Assembly (NCBI RefSeq): GCF_041051975.1
Contig: NZ_CP163435.1
Span: 9,020,501-9,084,500 of the forward strand
Source: Streptomyces sp. R21
Lineage (GTDB): Bacteria > Actinomycetota > Actinomycetes > Streptomycetales > Streptomycetaceae
Reading direction: 5' to 3'
Length of the DNA: 64,000 nucleotides
The notes beneath the pieces are model-generated. The model did no database searches, was not told the origin of the DNA, and saw nothing but the letters and a program-made list of their open reading frames with translations. Made by a program: the position numbers and the translations under genes. This document shows positions 33,938 to 42,259 of this stretch, piece by piece; positions within the stretch are counted from its first letter, which is position 1; the number at the start of each line of letters is the position of its first letter.

Positions 33938-34266
33938 GTCGGGGTTCCCTGCTGAGACACGGCTGATGACGGGAGGGGCAACTCAGGAAGAGGGGGCGAG
34001 GGAGGGGGGGAAGGCGCATCCTGCCGACGGCAAGGCCCTTGCGGGGACCCGCCGTTACGTGCGTGTGACGTCGTGTTGCGAGAGTGTCAATCGGCGTGTG
34101 GTGCACCGTCAAGAGTTTTCGAACAATGTGCGGCAGGTCGAACGAGATCCATCGCGACCAAGCCTCCACGACCCACGGCAAAGCCCGCGATCACGTTCCG
34201 ATCGCGGGCTTTGCCGTGTTTTCGGGGGCGGAGGCTCGCCGGAGTACCGGGCGAGGGGTCGGCGAA
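33938..34266. other. Intergenic region of 329 bases
   Basis: Upstream of the GH43 gene. It has lower GC than its surroundings around 34060-34130, with CTTGACGGTG and TTGACA on the minus strand, likely promoter material for the GH43 gene. It also contains the hairpin at 34174-34218. I see no gene in it. Confidence 0.6.
34174..34218. terminator. Hairpin terminator of the VOC gene
   Basis: Arms 34174-34192 and 34200-34218 pair over 19 bases (core ACGGCAAAGCCCGCGATC) around a 7-base loop. It follows the minus-strand VOC gene and separates it from the GH43 promoter. Confidence 0.82.
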
Positions 34267-35031
34267 CTACCCTTCCTCGCCCGGCACATAGACGCCGAAC
34301 ATCGCCCCCTGTGGATCCCGCAGCACGGCGATGCGCGGCCCGTCCGGCACGGACATGGGCTCCATCAGGATGGTTCCGCCCGCCTCGGCCGCGTCCGCCG
34401 CCGTGGCGTCCACGTCCTCGACGGAGAAGTACGGCAGCCAGTGCGAGGGCACCTCGGGCGGGAACTTCTCGTCCATCGTGACCATGCCGCCGAAGTCGGC
34501 GCCGTCGATGCCCCACTGCGTGTAGCGCTCCGAGGCGTTCACGCTCCAGCCGAACACCGTCGTGTAGAAGGCGACGGCCCGCTCCGGGGCGCGCGTCAGC
34601 AGTTCCACCCAGCCGAGCGAGCCGGGCGCGTTGAACACCCCGGCGCCGGGGAAGGCGCGCGGCTGCCACAGCTGGAAGGCGGCGCCGGCCGGATCGAGGG
34701 CCACCGCGAAGCGGCCCACGTCGAAGACGTCCATCGGGCCGAGGAGGAGCGTGCCACCGGCGGCCTTCACCGCCTCCACGGCCGCGTCCGCGTCGGCCAC
34801 CGCGAACGACACGTTCCACGCGACGGGCTGCGACTCCTGGTACAGCGGCGACAGGGCCGCGACCGCCGCGTCCCCGAGGTGCGCGACCGTGTAACCGCCC
34901 GCCTCCTGGCGCGGATCCGTCTCCGCACGCCAGCCGAACAGGCCGCCGTAGAACCGCTTGGCCGCCTCCAGGTCGCTGGTCCCGAGCTCGGTCCAGCAGG
35001 GCCCGCCGGTCACCGGCTTGTCGAGCTTCAT
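34267..35031 (-). CDS. Two-domain VOC (glyoxalase/bleomycin-resistance fold) protein
   Basis: A 254-residue protein of two tandem VOC domains. The first starts GGPCWTELGTSDLEAAKRFY and includes GLFGWRAETDP; the second starts APGSLGWVELLTRAPERAVA with FYTTVFGWSV. Each has the beta-alpha-beta-beta-beta motifs and the conserved FYxxxFGW segment. Metal ligands cannot be assigned with certainty. Streptomyces homologues are annotated as hydroxylase-like or glyoxalase-like proteins of unknown substrate. The start at 35031 (MKLDKPVTGG) has GGA upstream. Confidence 0.88.
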   Translation of the reverse strand: MKLDKPVTGGPCWTELGTSDLEAAKRFYGGLFGWRAETDPRQEAGGYTVAHLGDAAVAALSPLYQESQPVAWNVSFAVADADAAVEAVKAAGGTLLLGPMDVFDVGRFAVALDPAGAAFQLWQPRAFPGAGVFNAPGSLGWVELLTRAPERAVAFYTTVFGWSVNASERYTQWGIDGADFGGMVTMDEKFPPEVPSHWLPYFSVEDVDATAADAAEAGGTILMEPMSVPDGPRIAVLRDPQGAMFGVYVPGEEG

Positions 35032-35135
35032 GGCAGTCCTTCCAGCAGCTTCCGCGAGCAAGCCCCCTCCAGCACGCTAAGCCCGCGTCCCGGCCCCGGC
35101 CATCCGGCGACGCACCGGCAGGCGGCGCCGTATAT

Positions 35136-35182
35136 GTCCTGCCGTGGCCCCGCCCGCACATCCGACGGGTCCACGGCAGGAC
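35136..35182. terminator. Hairpin after the second VOC gene
   Basis: GTCCTGCCGTGG (35136-35147) and CCACGGCAGGAC (35171-35182) pair perfectly around a 23-base loop, just after the stop of the minus-strand VOC gene at 35187. Confidence 0.65.
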
Positions 35183-35186
35183 GGGG

Positions 35187-35579
35187 TCAGATCCCGGGCC
35201 GGTAGCGCAGGGGATGGTCCCCCGGGATCTCCACGAGCACGATCTCGGTGCCGTCCGGGTCCGCGATCCACATCTCGATCAGCCCCCACGGTTCCTTGAC
35301 CGGCGGCCGCAGCACCTCGACGCCCGCCGCCAGCAGCTCCGCGTGCGTCGCCGCCGCGTCCGCGACCTGGAGCCACAGCTTGAGCGCGGGGGAGGGCGGG
35401 GTGTCGGAGTGTCCCGCGACCTCCAGGAAGCCGCCGCCGAGGAAGTAGACCGTGCCGCGCTCGGGGCCCGTGCCGAACTCGCGGTGCACGGCGAGCCCCA
35501 GCTGCTCGCCGTAGAAGGCGCGTGAGCGCTCCGGGTCGGTGGGGCGCAGAAGGGTTCGGCTGCTCAGTACATGCACCAT
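35187..35579 (-). CDS. Single-domain VOC family protein
   Basis: A 130-residue VOC protein beginning VHVLSSRTLLRPTDPERSRA then FYGEQLGLAV, a typical glyoxalase-fold start, with the C-terminal metal-ligand motif MWIADPDGTEIVLVEIP (Glu near the end). The family includes glyoxalase I, dioxygenases and drug-binding resistance proteins; which applies is unknown. It is on the same strand as the two-domain VOC gene but is separated from it by a hairpin, so it is probably transcribed alone. A longer upstream reading is possible but lacks a ribosome site. Confidence 0.85.
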   Translation of the reverse strand: MVHVLSSRTLLRPTDPERSRAFYGEQLGLAVHREFGTGPERGTVYFLGGGFLEVAGHSDTPPSPALKLWLQVADAAATHAELLAAGVEVLRPPVKEPWGLIEMWIADPDGTEIVLVEIPGDHPLRYRPGI

Positions 35580-35651
35580 GCACAGGGAGCCTAGTGGCGG
35601 GGTTAGGCTCATCGGTGCCCGAGCCGCGCCATAGATTCGGAGAAACGCTCC

Positions 35652-36191
35652 ATGGACACCGCTTCCACCGGACTGACCTTCCGCGACGCCACCGACGCCG
35701 ACGTCGACGCCCTGGTGGCGCTGATCGAGTCGGCCTACCGCGGGGACTCCAGCCGGGCCGGCTGGACCACGGAGGCGGACATCCTCCAAGGGCAGCGCAC
35801 CGACCCCGAGGGTGTGCTCGCGGTCATCAAGTCGCCCGACAGCCGGCTGCTCACCGTGGAGCGGGACACCGCGGTCGTCGCCTGCTGCCAGCTCGAACAC
35901 CGCGGCGACCACGCCTACTTCGGCATGTTCGCCGTCAGCCCCGCGCTCCAGGGCGGCGGCCTCGGCAAGGTGATCATCGCGGAGGCGGAGCGGCACGCGC
36001 GCGAGACCTGGGGTGTCGTCGAGATGCACATGACCGTGATCTCCGTACGCAACGACCTCATCGCCTGGTACGAGCGGCGCGGCTACCGCCGTACGGGAAG
36101 GATGACACCCTTCCCGTACGGCGACGAGCGCTTCGGCGTGCCGCAGCGCGACGACCTGCAGTTCGAACTGCTGGTCAAGCCGCTCGCATAA
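35652..36191 (+). CDS. GNAT family N-acetyltransferase
   Basis: A 179-residue GNAT. The acetyl-CoA-binding motif A is FGMFAVSPALQGGGLGKVII, with the Q/RxxGxG/A loop QGGGLG, and motif B continues as MTVISVRNDLIAWYERRGYR. The N-terminus, LTFRDATDADVDALVALIES, is the usual beta1-alpha1. It transfers an acetyl group to an unknown amine; the closest character is that of small-molecule rather than ribosomal acetyltransferases. It is divergent from the VOC gene with a 72-base gap and convergent with the phosphodiesterase gene. Confidence 0.92.
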   Translation: MDTASTGLTFRDATDADVDALVALIESAYRGDSSRAGWTTEADILQGQRTDPEGVLAVIKSPDSRLLTVERDTAVVACCQLEHRGDHAYFGMFAVSPALQGGGLGKVIIAEAERHARETWGVVEMHMTVISVRNDLIAWYERRGYRRTGRMTPFPYGDERFGVPQRDDLQFELLVKPLA

Positions 36192-36220
36192 TCGTTACGC
36201 CGTGCTGCGACCTGCTGGTC

Positions 36221-36904
36221 TCACGCGGTGAAGCGGCCGGTGCGTTTGATCTCGGGGTAGTCGGTGGTGGCGCCGTCCAGCTGCAGGGCGCGCACGAGCC
36301 GCAGCTGGTCCTGAGTGTTGACCACCCAGCCGATGATCTTGAGGTCGGCCTTGCGGGCGTGTTCGACGACCTCCAGCGTCAGCCGGCGGATGTTGAGGCA
36401 GACGGTGGAGGCGCCGGCCTCGGTGGCGCGGTCCACGACATCGATGCCATAGCGGCTCGCGATGAGCGCGGTCCGCACGCCCGGTACGAGCCGGGCGATC
36501 TCGTCGATGGCCTCGTCGTGGAACGAGGACACCTCCACCCGTCCGACCAGGTCGCGCCGGTGCATCACCTCGGCCAGCGCCCGTGCGGCCGCCACATCCT
36601 TGATCTCGGCCTGTAGTGGCGCTTGTACGGCGTCCAGGACCTCGTCGAAGAGGGGGATGCGCTCGCCGTGGCCGGCGTCCAGCGTGCGCAGCTCGGCGAG
36701 CGTCTTCTCGGCGATGGGTCCCGAACCGTCGGTCGTCCGGTCCACGTCGGCGTCGTGCATGACGACGAGGGCGCCGTCCTTGCTCAGATGCAGATCGAGT
36801 TCGATCAGGTCGAGGCCCGCGTTCTGGGCGGCCTGGAAGGAACGGAGCGTGTTCTCGGGCTCGACACCCATCACTCCGCGGTGACCGATGGTGAGGAAGT
36901 TCAA
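36221..36904 (-). CDS. Glycerophosphodiester phosphodiesterase
   Basis: A GDPD-family TIM-barrel enzyme of 227 residues. The active site is clear: LTIGHRGVMGVEPENTLRSF gives His and the Glu/Asn metal ligands, and LDLIELDLHLSKDGALVVMH then DADVDRTTDGSG gives ELD and HD. It hydrolyses glycerophosphodiesters to glycerol 3-phosphate and an alcohol. No ATG exists at the start; the TTG at 36904 puts the first strand at residue 3 and is the best guess, with a weak ribosome site. It has no signal peptide in this form, so it is cytoplasmic. Confidence 0.9.
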   Translation of the reverse strand: MNFLTIGHRGVMGVEPENTLRSFQAAQNAGLDLIELDLHLSKDGALVVMHDADVDRTTDGSGPIAEKTLAELRTLDAGHGERIPLFDEVLDAVQAPLQAEIKDVAAARALAEVMHRRDLVGRVEVSSFHDEAIDEIARLVPGVRTALIASRYGIDVVDRATEAGASTVCLNIRRLTLEVVEHARKADLKIIGWVVNTQDQLRLVRALQLDGATTDYPEIKRTGRFTA

Positions 36905-37124
36905 GGTTCGACTCGCTTCCGTCGACGGCGGCTCGGCTCGCGCGCGGACTCCGACGGGACGTCCACACGGCAAGGCCGCAGCCTAATGGCCCGACTGTGC
37001 GATGTACCCGATCGTACGCCGGGGAATGGGCCGCCGGGCCGGGGAGACCTGGCCTGTCCCGCCCGGCCGGGTCACTCCTGGGTGGGCGAGTCCCATGGGC
37101 GTTGACCTGGCCCGTATCTCTTGC

Positions 37125-37153
37125 CACTTGATGGACTGACGGATAGTCAAGTG
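37125..37153. promoter_or_regulatory. Palindromic element upstream of the esterase gene
   Basis: CACTTGA (37125-37131) and TCAAGTG (37147-37153) flank a 15-base centre that itself contains GACT/AGTC arms. It lies 60 bases before the esterase ATG and could be a regulator site. Confidence 0.45.
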
Positions 37154-37213
37154 ATGTTTCCACGAAGAGAGTCGGCGCCCGCAGAGAGCCGGCTCCCGGA
37201 GAGAGGTGATGTC

Positions 37214-38203
37214 ATGACCGCAGAGCCCGCCCCCGATGTCCGCGCGCTCCTCGACGCCATCAAGGCCCACTTCCCGGATCTCGGGGGCGCCGTCACCGAT
37301 GCGGCACAGGCGCGGCGGCTGCTCGCCCAGGCGCCCGCCTGGCCGTTCGAGCCGCCCGCGGTGGGTTCCGTCGAGAGCCGCGCGGTACCGGGTCCGGCAG
37401 GGGCGCCGGACATCCCCGTACGCGTCTACCGGCCGGACCCCGAGCGGTCGCCCGGACCGCGGCCGACCGTCGTCTTCTTCCACGGCGGCGGCTGGGTGAT
37501 CGGCAGCCTGGACACGCACGACCCGATCGCGCGCGCCCTGTGCCGCGACGCGGGCGCGGCCGTCGTGTCGGTCGACTACCGGCTCGCGCCCGAGGCCCGC
37601 TTCCCCGCGGCCGTCGACGACGCGTACGCCGCGCTGTGCTGGGTGGCGGCGCACCTCGGCGAACTGGGCGGGGATCCGGGCGCGTTGGTCGTCGCCGGGG
37701 ACAGCGCGGGAGGCAACCTCGCCGCCGTGGCGGCACTGATCGCCCGCGACCGCGGCGGCCCGCCGCTCGCGCTCCAGGTGCTCGTCTACCCCGCGACCGA
37801 CGCGCGAGTGCGGCTCGCGCCCCCCGCCGAGGACGCTGCGGGAGACTTCCTCACGGCGGACCACGGCCACTGGTTCGCCGAGCAGTACTTCGGGCCCGAC
37901 GGCGACCGCGCGCACCCGCACGCCTCGCCCCTGGTGGCCGAACTGCACCGGCTGCCGCCCGCCCACGTCGTCACCGCGGGCTTCGACCGCCTCTGCGCGG
38001 AGGGCCGCGCGTACGCCGCGAAGCTGCGGGCGGCCGGAGTGCCGGTCACGGAGAGCCACTACCCCGGCATGTTCCACGGGTTCTTCGGCTTCCCGGAACT
38101 TCTCGCGGATGCCCGCGCCGCACAGCAGTCCGTAGCGGAAGTAATCGCCGCAACGGTGTCCGGCAGGAAAAAGAGCGGTGAAGACGGGGGTAGCGCAGGA
38201 TAA
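37214..38203 (+). CDS. Alpha/beta hydrolase, hormone-sensitive-lipase family esterase
   Basis: A 329-residue HSL-family esterase. The oxyanion-hole motif is FFHGGGWVIGS (residues 89-99), the nucleophile elbow is GDSAGGN with Ser164, and the catalytic His is in YPGMFHGF near residue 296; an Asp in VVTAGFDRLCAEG completes the triad. It hydrolyses short-chain esters or lactones. The ATG at 37214 follows GAGAGGTGAT. There is no signal peptide, so it is cytoplasmic. A palindrome lies about 60 bases upstream. Confidence 0.93.
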   Translation: MTAEPAPDVRALLDAIKAHFPDLGGAVTDAAQARRLLAQAPAWPFEPPAVGSVESRAVPGPAGAPDIPVRVYRPDPERSPGPRPTVVFFHGGGWVIGSLDTHDPIARALCRDAGAAVVSVDYRLAPEARFPAAVDDAYAALCWVAAHLGELGGDPGALVVAGDSAGGNLAAVAALIARDRGGPPLALQVLVYPATDARVRLAPPAEDAAGDFLTADHGHWFAEQYFGPDGDRAHPHASPLVAELHRLPPAHVVTAGFDRLCAEGRAYAAKLRAAGVPVTESHYPGMFHGFFGFPELLADARAAQQSVAEVIAATVSGRKKSGEDGGSAG

Positions 38204-38284
38204 TCTCCCGAGGCTCTACTTGTGGGAAGGAACCTCGGACGCATACGGTGTTCATACGCGAGGTTCTCCTGTGGAGGATGGGAC

Positions 38285-39682
38285 ATGACGGAAATTCTTG
38301 TGCAGGCTGTGACGGAGGGGCGGGTTCCTCCCGTGAGCAGGGTGGTGGAGCACCCGGCTTGGCCCGTGCTCAAGGATGCCGTGGAGGAGATCCGGCCATG
38401 GCAGTCCAAGGACGGCTCGATCGACTTCGAGGCCGAGGGTGCGCCTGACACCGCCGACGCCGACCTTGCCGTACGCCGTGCCATAGACGCGATAGAGCAG
38501 CTCGCCCCGCTGCTGCCGCACGACGCCGACTACCACGCGGCTCTCGTGAAGGACCTGCGGCGCTGGGCTGACCAGGGCTTCCAGGTGCCCGACTTCCTCG
38601 ACTCGCTGCTGGCCTTCCAGCCCGCCGCGCACCGCGAGGACGGGCTCCAGCACCTGGTCGTCTTCCCGATGTACACCCAGAACGGCAACCCGAACCGCAA
38701 CTTCGAAGCGGTCGTGCTGCGCATGGTGTGGCCGGACTGGCTCGCGGAGCTGGAGGCCACCCGCTACGACAACCCGCTGTTCTGCGGCATCTCCTTCGAG
38801 GACTTCACCGCCGGCTACGACACGAACTCGGCCGTTCTCTTCCCGGAGACGATCGCCGTGCGCGAGGCGCCCGAGCGCTTCTCCTGGGGCGGTATCTTCT
38901 GCGACCGCGAGGCCGCCCGCTTCCGCGCCGTCACCGACGCCGCCGTGGGCATCCTGGGCCTGGAGCTGCCCGAGGACATCGCCGCGATGGTGCACGACCA
39001 GAAGCGCAGCGAAGAGGCCTTCGTCCTGTGGGACATGGTCCACGACCGCACCCACAGCCATGGCGACCTGCCCTTCGACCCGTTCATGATCAAGCAGCGC
39101 CAGCCGTTCTGGATGTACGGCCTCGAAGAGCTGCGCTGCGACCTCACCGCCTTCAAGGAGGCCGTGAAGCTGGAGGCCGACGGGGTCCCGCAGGCCCGCG
39201 ACGTGCAGTACGCCGTCCTGTTCGACCGCATGTTCCGCTTCCCGGTCACCGGCGAGCGCGTGCGCAACTACGACGGCCTCGGCGGCCAGCTCCTCTTCGC
39301 CTACCTGCACAAGCACGACGTCGTCCGCTGGACGGACAACAAGCTGCAGATCGACTGGCAGCGCGCCCCGCAGATCACCAACCAGCTGTGCGCGGAGATC
39401 GAGAAGCTCTACCGCGACGGCATCGACCGCCCGAAGCTGGTCCACTGGTTCAAGGCGTACGAGCTGGTCTCCACCTACCTCGCCCCGCACCCGGGCTCCC
39501 GCTGGGCCAAGGGCCCGGACGCCCTGGACCTGACCCAGCCGCCGCGAAAGCTCGTGGACGACGTGCTTCCTGACGAGTTTCCGCTCAGCATGTTCTATGA
39601 GGCGCTCTCCAAGAAGCTGAAGAACGTGATCGCCTCCACCAAGGGCATCACCGCGGCGAGCGCCGAGCGGGCCGCCGCGTGA
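38285..39682 (+). CDS. DUF6421 family protein
   Basis: A 465-residue cytoplasmic protein of the DUF6421 family, conserved in actinobacteria without known function. Distinctive segments are LVVFPMYTQNGNPNRNFEAV, FSWGGIFCDREAARFRAV and a His-rich stretch WDMVHDRTHSHGDLPFDPF. The latter, with four His and two Asp, looks like a possible metal site. There is no signal or membrane segment. The next gene, an SDR, begins 41 bases after its stop, and a PLP lyase overlaps the SDR, so the three are probably one operon. Confidence 0.85.
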   Translation: MTEILVQAVTEGRVPPVSRVVEHPAWPVLKDAVEEIRPWQSKDGSIDFEAEGAPDTADADLAVRRAIDAIEQLAPLLPHDADYHAALVKDLRRWADQGFQVPDFLDSLLAFQPAAHREDGLQHLVVFPMYTQNGNPNRNFEAVVLRMVWPDWLAELEATRYDNPLFCGISFEDFTAGYDTNSAVLFPETIAVREAPERFSWGGIFCDREAARFRAVTDAAVGILGLELPEDIAAMVHDQKRSEEAFVLWDMVHDRTHSHGDLPFDPFMIKQRQPFWMYGLEELRCDLTAFKEAVKLEADGVPQARDVQYAVLFDRMFRFPVTGERVRNYDGLGGQLLFAYLHKHDVVRWTDNKLQIDWQRAPQITNQLCAEIEKLYRDGIDRPKLVHWFKAYELVSTYLAPHPGSRWAKGPDALDLTQPPRKLVDDVLPDEFPLSMFYEALSKKLKNVIASTKGITAASAERAAA

Positions 39683-39723
39683 GCGCCCGCCCCGAGGCAG
39701 CTGAAGCTCAGGAGGCGAAGGCG

Positions 39724-40491
39724 ATGTCGAACAGGAACGGCAACGGAGCACTCAGCGGCGCGGTGATCGCGGTCGCGGGTGCGGGCGGGCCCGCGGGCCG
39801 GGCCACGCTGATGCGGCTCGCCGAAGCGGGAGCCATCGTCGTCGGCTCGGACAACGACCCCGAACGGCTCGCGGAGGCCGTGGACGCGGCCAGCTACGCG
39901 CACGGCGGAGCCACCGTCGTCGGCGACACGGTCGACCTGCTCGACCTGCAGTCGACCCACGACTGGGCCGGCCGCATCGAGAAGGACTTCGGCCGCGTCG
40001 ACGGTGTGGTCCACCTCGTCGGCGGCTGGCGTGGCAGCGAGACCTTCACCAAGACCAGTCTCGACGACTGGGACTTCCTCGAACTGCTGCTCATCCGCAC
40101 CGTGCAGCACACCTCCCTCGCCTTCCACGAGGCGTTGCAGCGCAGCGAACGCGGCCGGTACCTCCTGATCAGTGCCGCGGGCGCGAGCAAGCCCACCGCG
40201 AGCAATGCCGCCTACGCCGCCGCCAAGGCAGCCGCCGAGGCGTGGACGCTGGCCATGGCCGACTTCTTCCGCAAGGCGGGGATCTCCGAGGGCGCCGACG
40301 GGCCGACGTCCGCGGCTGCGATCCTGGTCGTCAAGGCACTGGTGCACGACGCGATGCGCGCCGAGCGCCCGAACGCGAAGTTCGCGGGCTTCACCGACGT
40401 CAAGGAGCTGGCCGAGGCCATCGCAGGCGTCTGGGACAAGTCCGCCGCTGAAGTGAACGGAAACCGTCTGTGGCTGACCGAGAAGCCGTGA
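39724..40491 (+). CDS. SDR family NAD(P)-dependent oxidoreductase
   Basis: A 255-residue SDR. GAVIAVAGAGGPAGRATLMR is the cofactor site (GxxxGxG form GAGGPAG), VDGVVHLVGGWRGSE replaces the NNAG motif, and YLLISAAGASKPTASNAAYA then AAKAAAEAWTL gives Ser and YxxxK. The LVGGW in place of NNAG is unusual but recurrent in this subgroup. GGAGGCGAAGG lies upstream of the ATG at 39724; a GTG at 39679 in frame overlaps the DUF6421 stop. The stop overlaps the next gene's GTG. Confidence 0.88.
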   Translation: MSNRNGNGALSGAVIAVAGAGGPAGRATLMRLAEAGAIVVGSDNDPERLAEAVDAASYAHGGATVVGDTVDLLDLQSTHDWAGRIEKDFGRVDGVVHLVGGWRGSETFTKTSLDDWDFLELLLIRTVQHTSLAFHEALQRSERGRYLLISAAGASKPTASNAAYAAAKAAAEAWTLAMADFFRKAGISEGADGPTSAAAILVVKALVHDAMRAERPNAKFAGFTDVKELAEAIAGVWDKSAAEVNGNRLWLTEKP

Positions 40492-41558
40492 ACCCTCCGA
40501 AGACCGACGCCCGGCGTCACCACGACCCGGCCGTCCGCGGCTTCGCCAGTGACAACTACGCGGGGGCCCACCCCGAGGTGCTCGCCGCCCTGGCCCTGGC
40601 CAACGGCGGGCATCAGGTCGCGTACGGCGAGGACGACTACACCGCCAACCTCCAGAGCATCGTCCGCAGCCACTTCGGCGCAAGCGCCGAGGCCTTCCCG
40701 GTCTTCAACGGCACCGGCGCGAACGTGGTGGCACTCCAGGCGGTCACCGACCGCTGGGGCGCGGTGATCTGTGCGGAGAGCGCGCACATCAACGTGGACG
40801 AGGGCGGCGCGCCCGAGCGGATGGGCGGCCTCAAGCTGCTCACCGTGCCCACGCCCGACGGCAAGCTCACGCCCGAGCTGATCGACCGGCAGGCGTTCGG
40901 CTGGGACGACGAGCACCGCGCGATGCCGCAGGTCGTCTCGATCGCCCAGAACACCGAGCTGGGCACCCTCTACACGCCCGACGAGATCCGCGCGATCTGC
41001 GACCACGCCCACGCGCGCGGCATGAAGGTGCACCTCGACGGCGCCCGGATAGCCAACGCGGCCGCCGCGCTGGACGTGCCGATGCGTACGTTCACCAACG
41101 CGGTCGGCGTCGACATCCTCACGCTGGGCGGCACGAAGAACGGCGCGCTGTTCGGTGAGGCGGTCGTCGTGCTCAACCGCGACGCCGTCAGCCACATGAA
41201 GCATCTGCGCAAGCTGTCCATGCAGCTCGCCTCCAAGATGCGCTTCGTCTCCGTACAGCTGGAGGCGCTGCTCGCCAAGGACCTGTGGCTGCGTAACGCC
41301 CGCCATGCCAACGAGATGGCCCAGCGCCTCGCCGAGGGCGTGCGCGCCGTGCACGGCGTGGAGATCCTCTACCCGGTGCAGGCCAACGCGGTCTTCGCGC
41401 GGCTGCCGCACGACGTCAGCGAGCGTCTGCAGAAGCGCTACCGCTTCTACTTCTGGGACGAGGCCGCGGGCGACGTCCGCTGGATGTGCGCGTTCGACAC
41501 CACCGAGGACGACGTCGACGGATTCGTGGCGGCGCTCAAGGAGGAGATGGCGCACTAG
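40488..41558 (+). CDS. PLP-dependent beta-eliminating lyase / threonine aldolase family
   Basis: A 356-residue fold-type I PLP enzyme of the threonine-aldolase-like family. It starts VRGFASDNYAGAHPEVLAAL, with YGEDDYTANLQ and FNGTGANVVAL for the cofactor phosphate, HLDGARIANAAAAL for the PLP-nitrogen Asp, and LTLGGTKNGALFG, whose Lys217 is the Schiff-base residue. It could cleave L-threonine or allo-threonine, or catalyse another C-beta elimination. The GTG at 40488 overlaps the SDR stop (GTGA), so coupling is likely; a GTG at 40470 is an alternative. Its neighbours suggest a pathway with the SDR and DUF6421. Confidence 0.88.
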   Translation: MNPPKTDARRHHDPAVRGFASDNYAGAHPEVLAALALANGGHQVAYGEDDYTANLQSIVRSHFGASAEAFPVFNGTGANVVALQAVTDRWGAVICAESAHINVDEGGAPERMGGLKLLTVPTPDGKLTPELIDRQAFGWDDEHRAMPQVVSIAQNTELGTLYTPDEIRAICDHAHARGMKVHLDGARIANAAAALDVPMRTFTNAVGVDILTLGGTKNGALFGEAVVVLNRDAVSHMKHLRKLSMQLASKMRFVSVQLEALLAKDLWLRNARHANEMAQRLAEGVRAVHGVEILYPVQANAVFARLPHDVSERLQKRYRFYFWDEAAGDVRWMCAFDTTEDDVDGFVAALKEEMAH

Positions 41559-41593
41559 CGTCTGCCCGCCAAGGGATCCAAAGCTGCATAGAT

Positions 41594-41644
41594 ATACGGT
41601 CGACCGAAAAGTCATTGACGCCCGGTCGGCCGTATTCCTATGCT
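41594..41644 (+). promoter_or_regulatory. Promoter and inverted repeat of the transglutaminase-like gene
   Basis: Arms ATACGGTCGACCG (41594-41606) and CGGTCGGCCGTAT (41623-41635) match at 12 of 13 positions. Between and after them lie TTGACG (41615-41620) and TATGCT (41639-41644) with an 18-base spacer. The transcript would start about 41651-41653, that is, at the ATG at 41653. The repeat may be an operator or the terminator of the lyase gene. Confidence 0.6.
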
Positions 41645-41652
41645 CTGGGGCC

Positions 41653-42246
41653 ATGGAGCTGATCCAGCAAACCCCTGACCTGTCTGCGTACTTGGCTGCC
41701 GACGAGGTCATCGACCACCATCACCCGCTGGTACGGGAGACGGCCGGGCGCCTCGCCAAGGGTGCAGCCGACTCGTATGCCTATGCGCAGGCGGCGTACG
41801 AATTCGTGCGCGACACCATCCCGCACTCGGCCGACTCCGGCGATCTGCGGGTCACCTGGCGCGCCTCCGACGTCCTGGAGCGGCGCACCGGAATCTGTCA
41901 CGCCAAGGCCCATGCGCTGGCCGCGCTCCTGCGGGCCGAGGACATCCCCACCGCGCTGTGCTACCAGAGCCTGCTGCACGACGACGGCAGCGGGCACGTC
42001 GTGCACGGGCTGGTCGCGGTGCGCTTCAACGGCGCCTGGCACCGCCAGGACTGCCGCGGGAACAAGCCGGGCGTCGACGCGCGGTTCTCGCTCGACGGCG
42101 AGCGACTGGCCTGGGTCCCGGACCCGAAGTCCAATGAGATGGACTACCCGGTCCTGTACGCTGAACCTCACCCGGCTGTTCTGCGTGCCCTTCGGGGCGC
42201 CTCCGACCGGCCGCACCTGTGGAAGACCCTCCCCACCGCACTCTGA
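41653..42246 (+). CDS. Transglutaminase-like cysteine protease-fold protein
   Basis: A 197-residue protein with a transglutaminase core: SDVLERRTGICHAKAHALAA provides the nucleophile Cys82, HVVHGLVAVRFNGAWHRQD provides His118 and Asp133. Upstream is YEFVRDTIPHSADSGDLRVT, typical of microbial transglutaminase-like domains. It may act as a peptidase or amidase rather than a crosslinking enzyme. No ribosome site precedes the ATG, in keeping with a leaderless transcript. The B3/4 gene begins 13 bases after its stop. Confidence 0.88.
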   Translation: MELIQQTPDLSAYLAADEVIDHHHPLVRETAGRLAKGAADSYAYAQAAYEFVRDTIPHSADSGDLRVTWRASDVLERRTGICHAKAHALAALLRAEDIPTALCYQSLLHDDGSGHVVHGLVAVRFNGAWHRQDCRGNKPGVDARFSLDGERLAWVPDPKSNEMDYPVLYAEPHPAVLRALRGASDRPHLWKTLPTAL

Positions 42247-42259
42247 GGCAAGGCATCCG

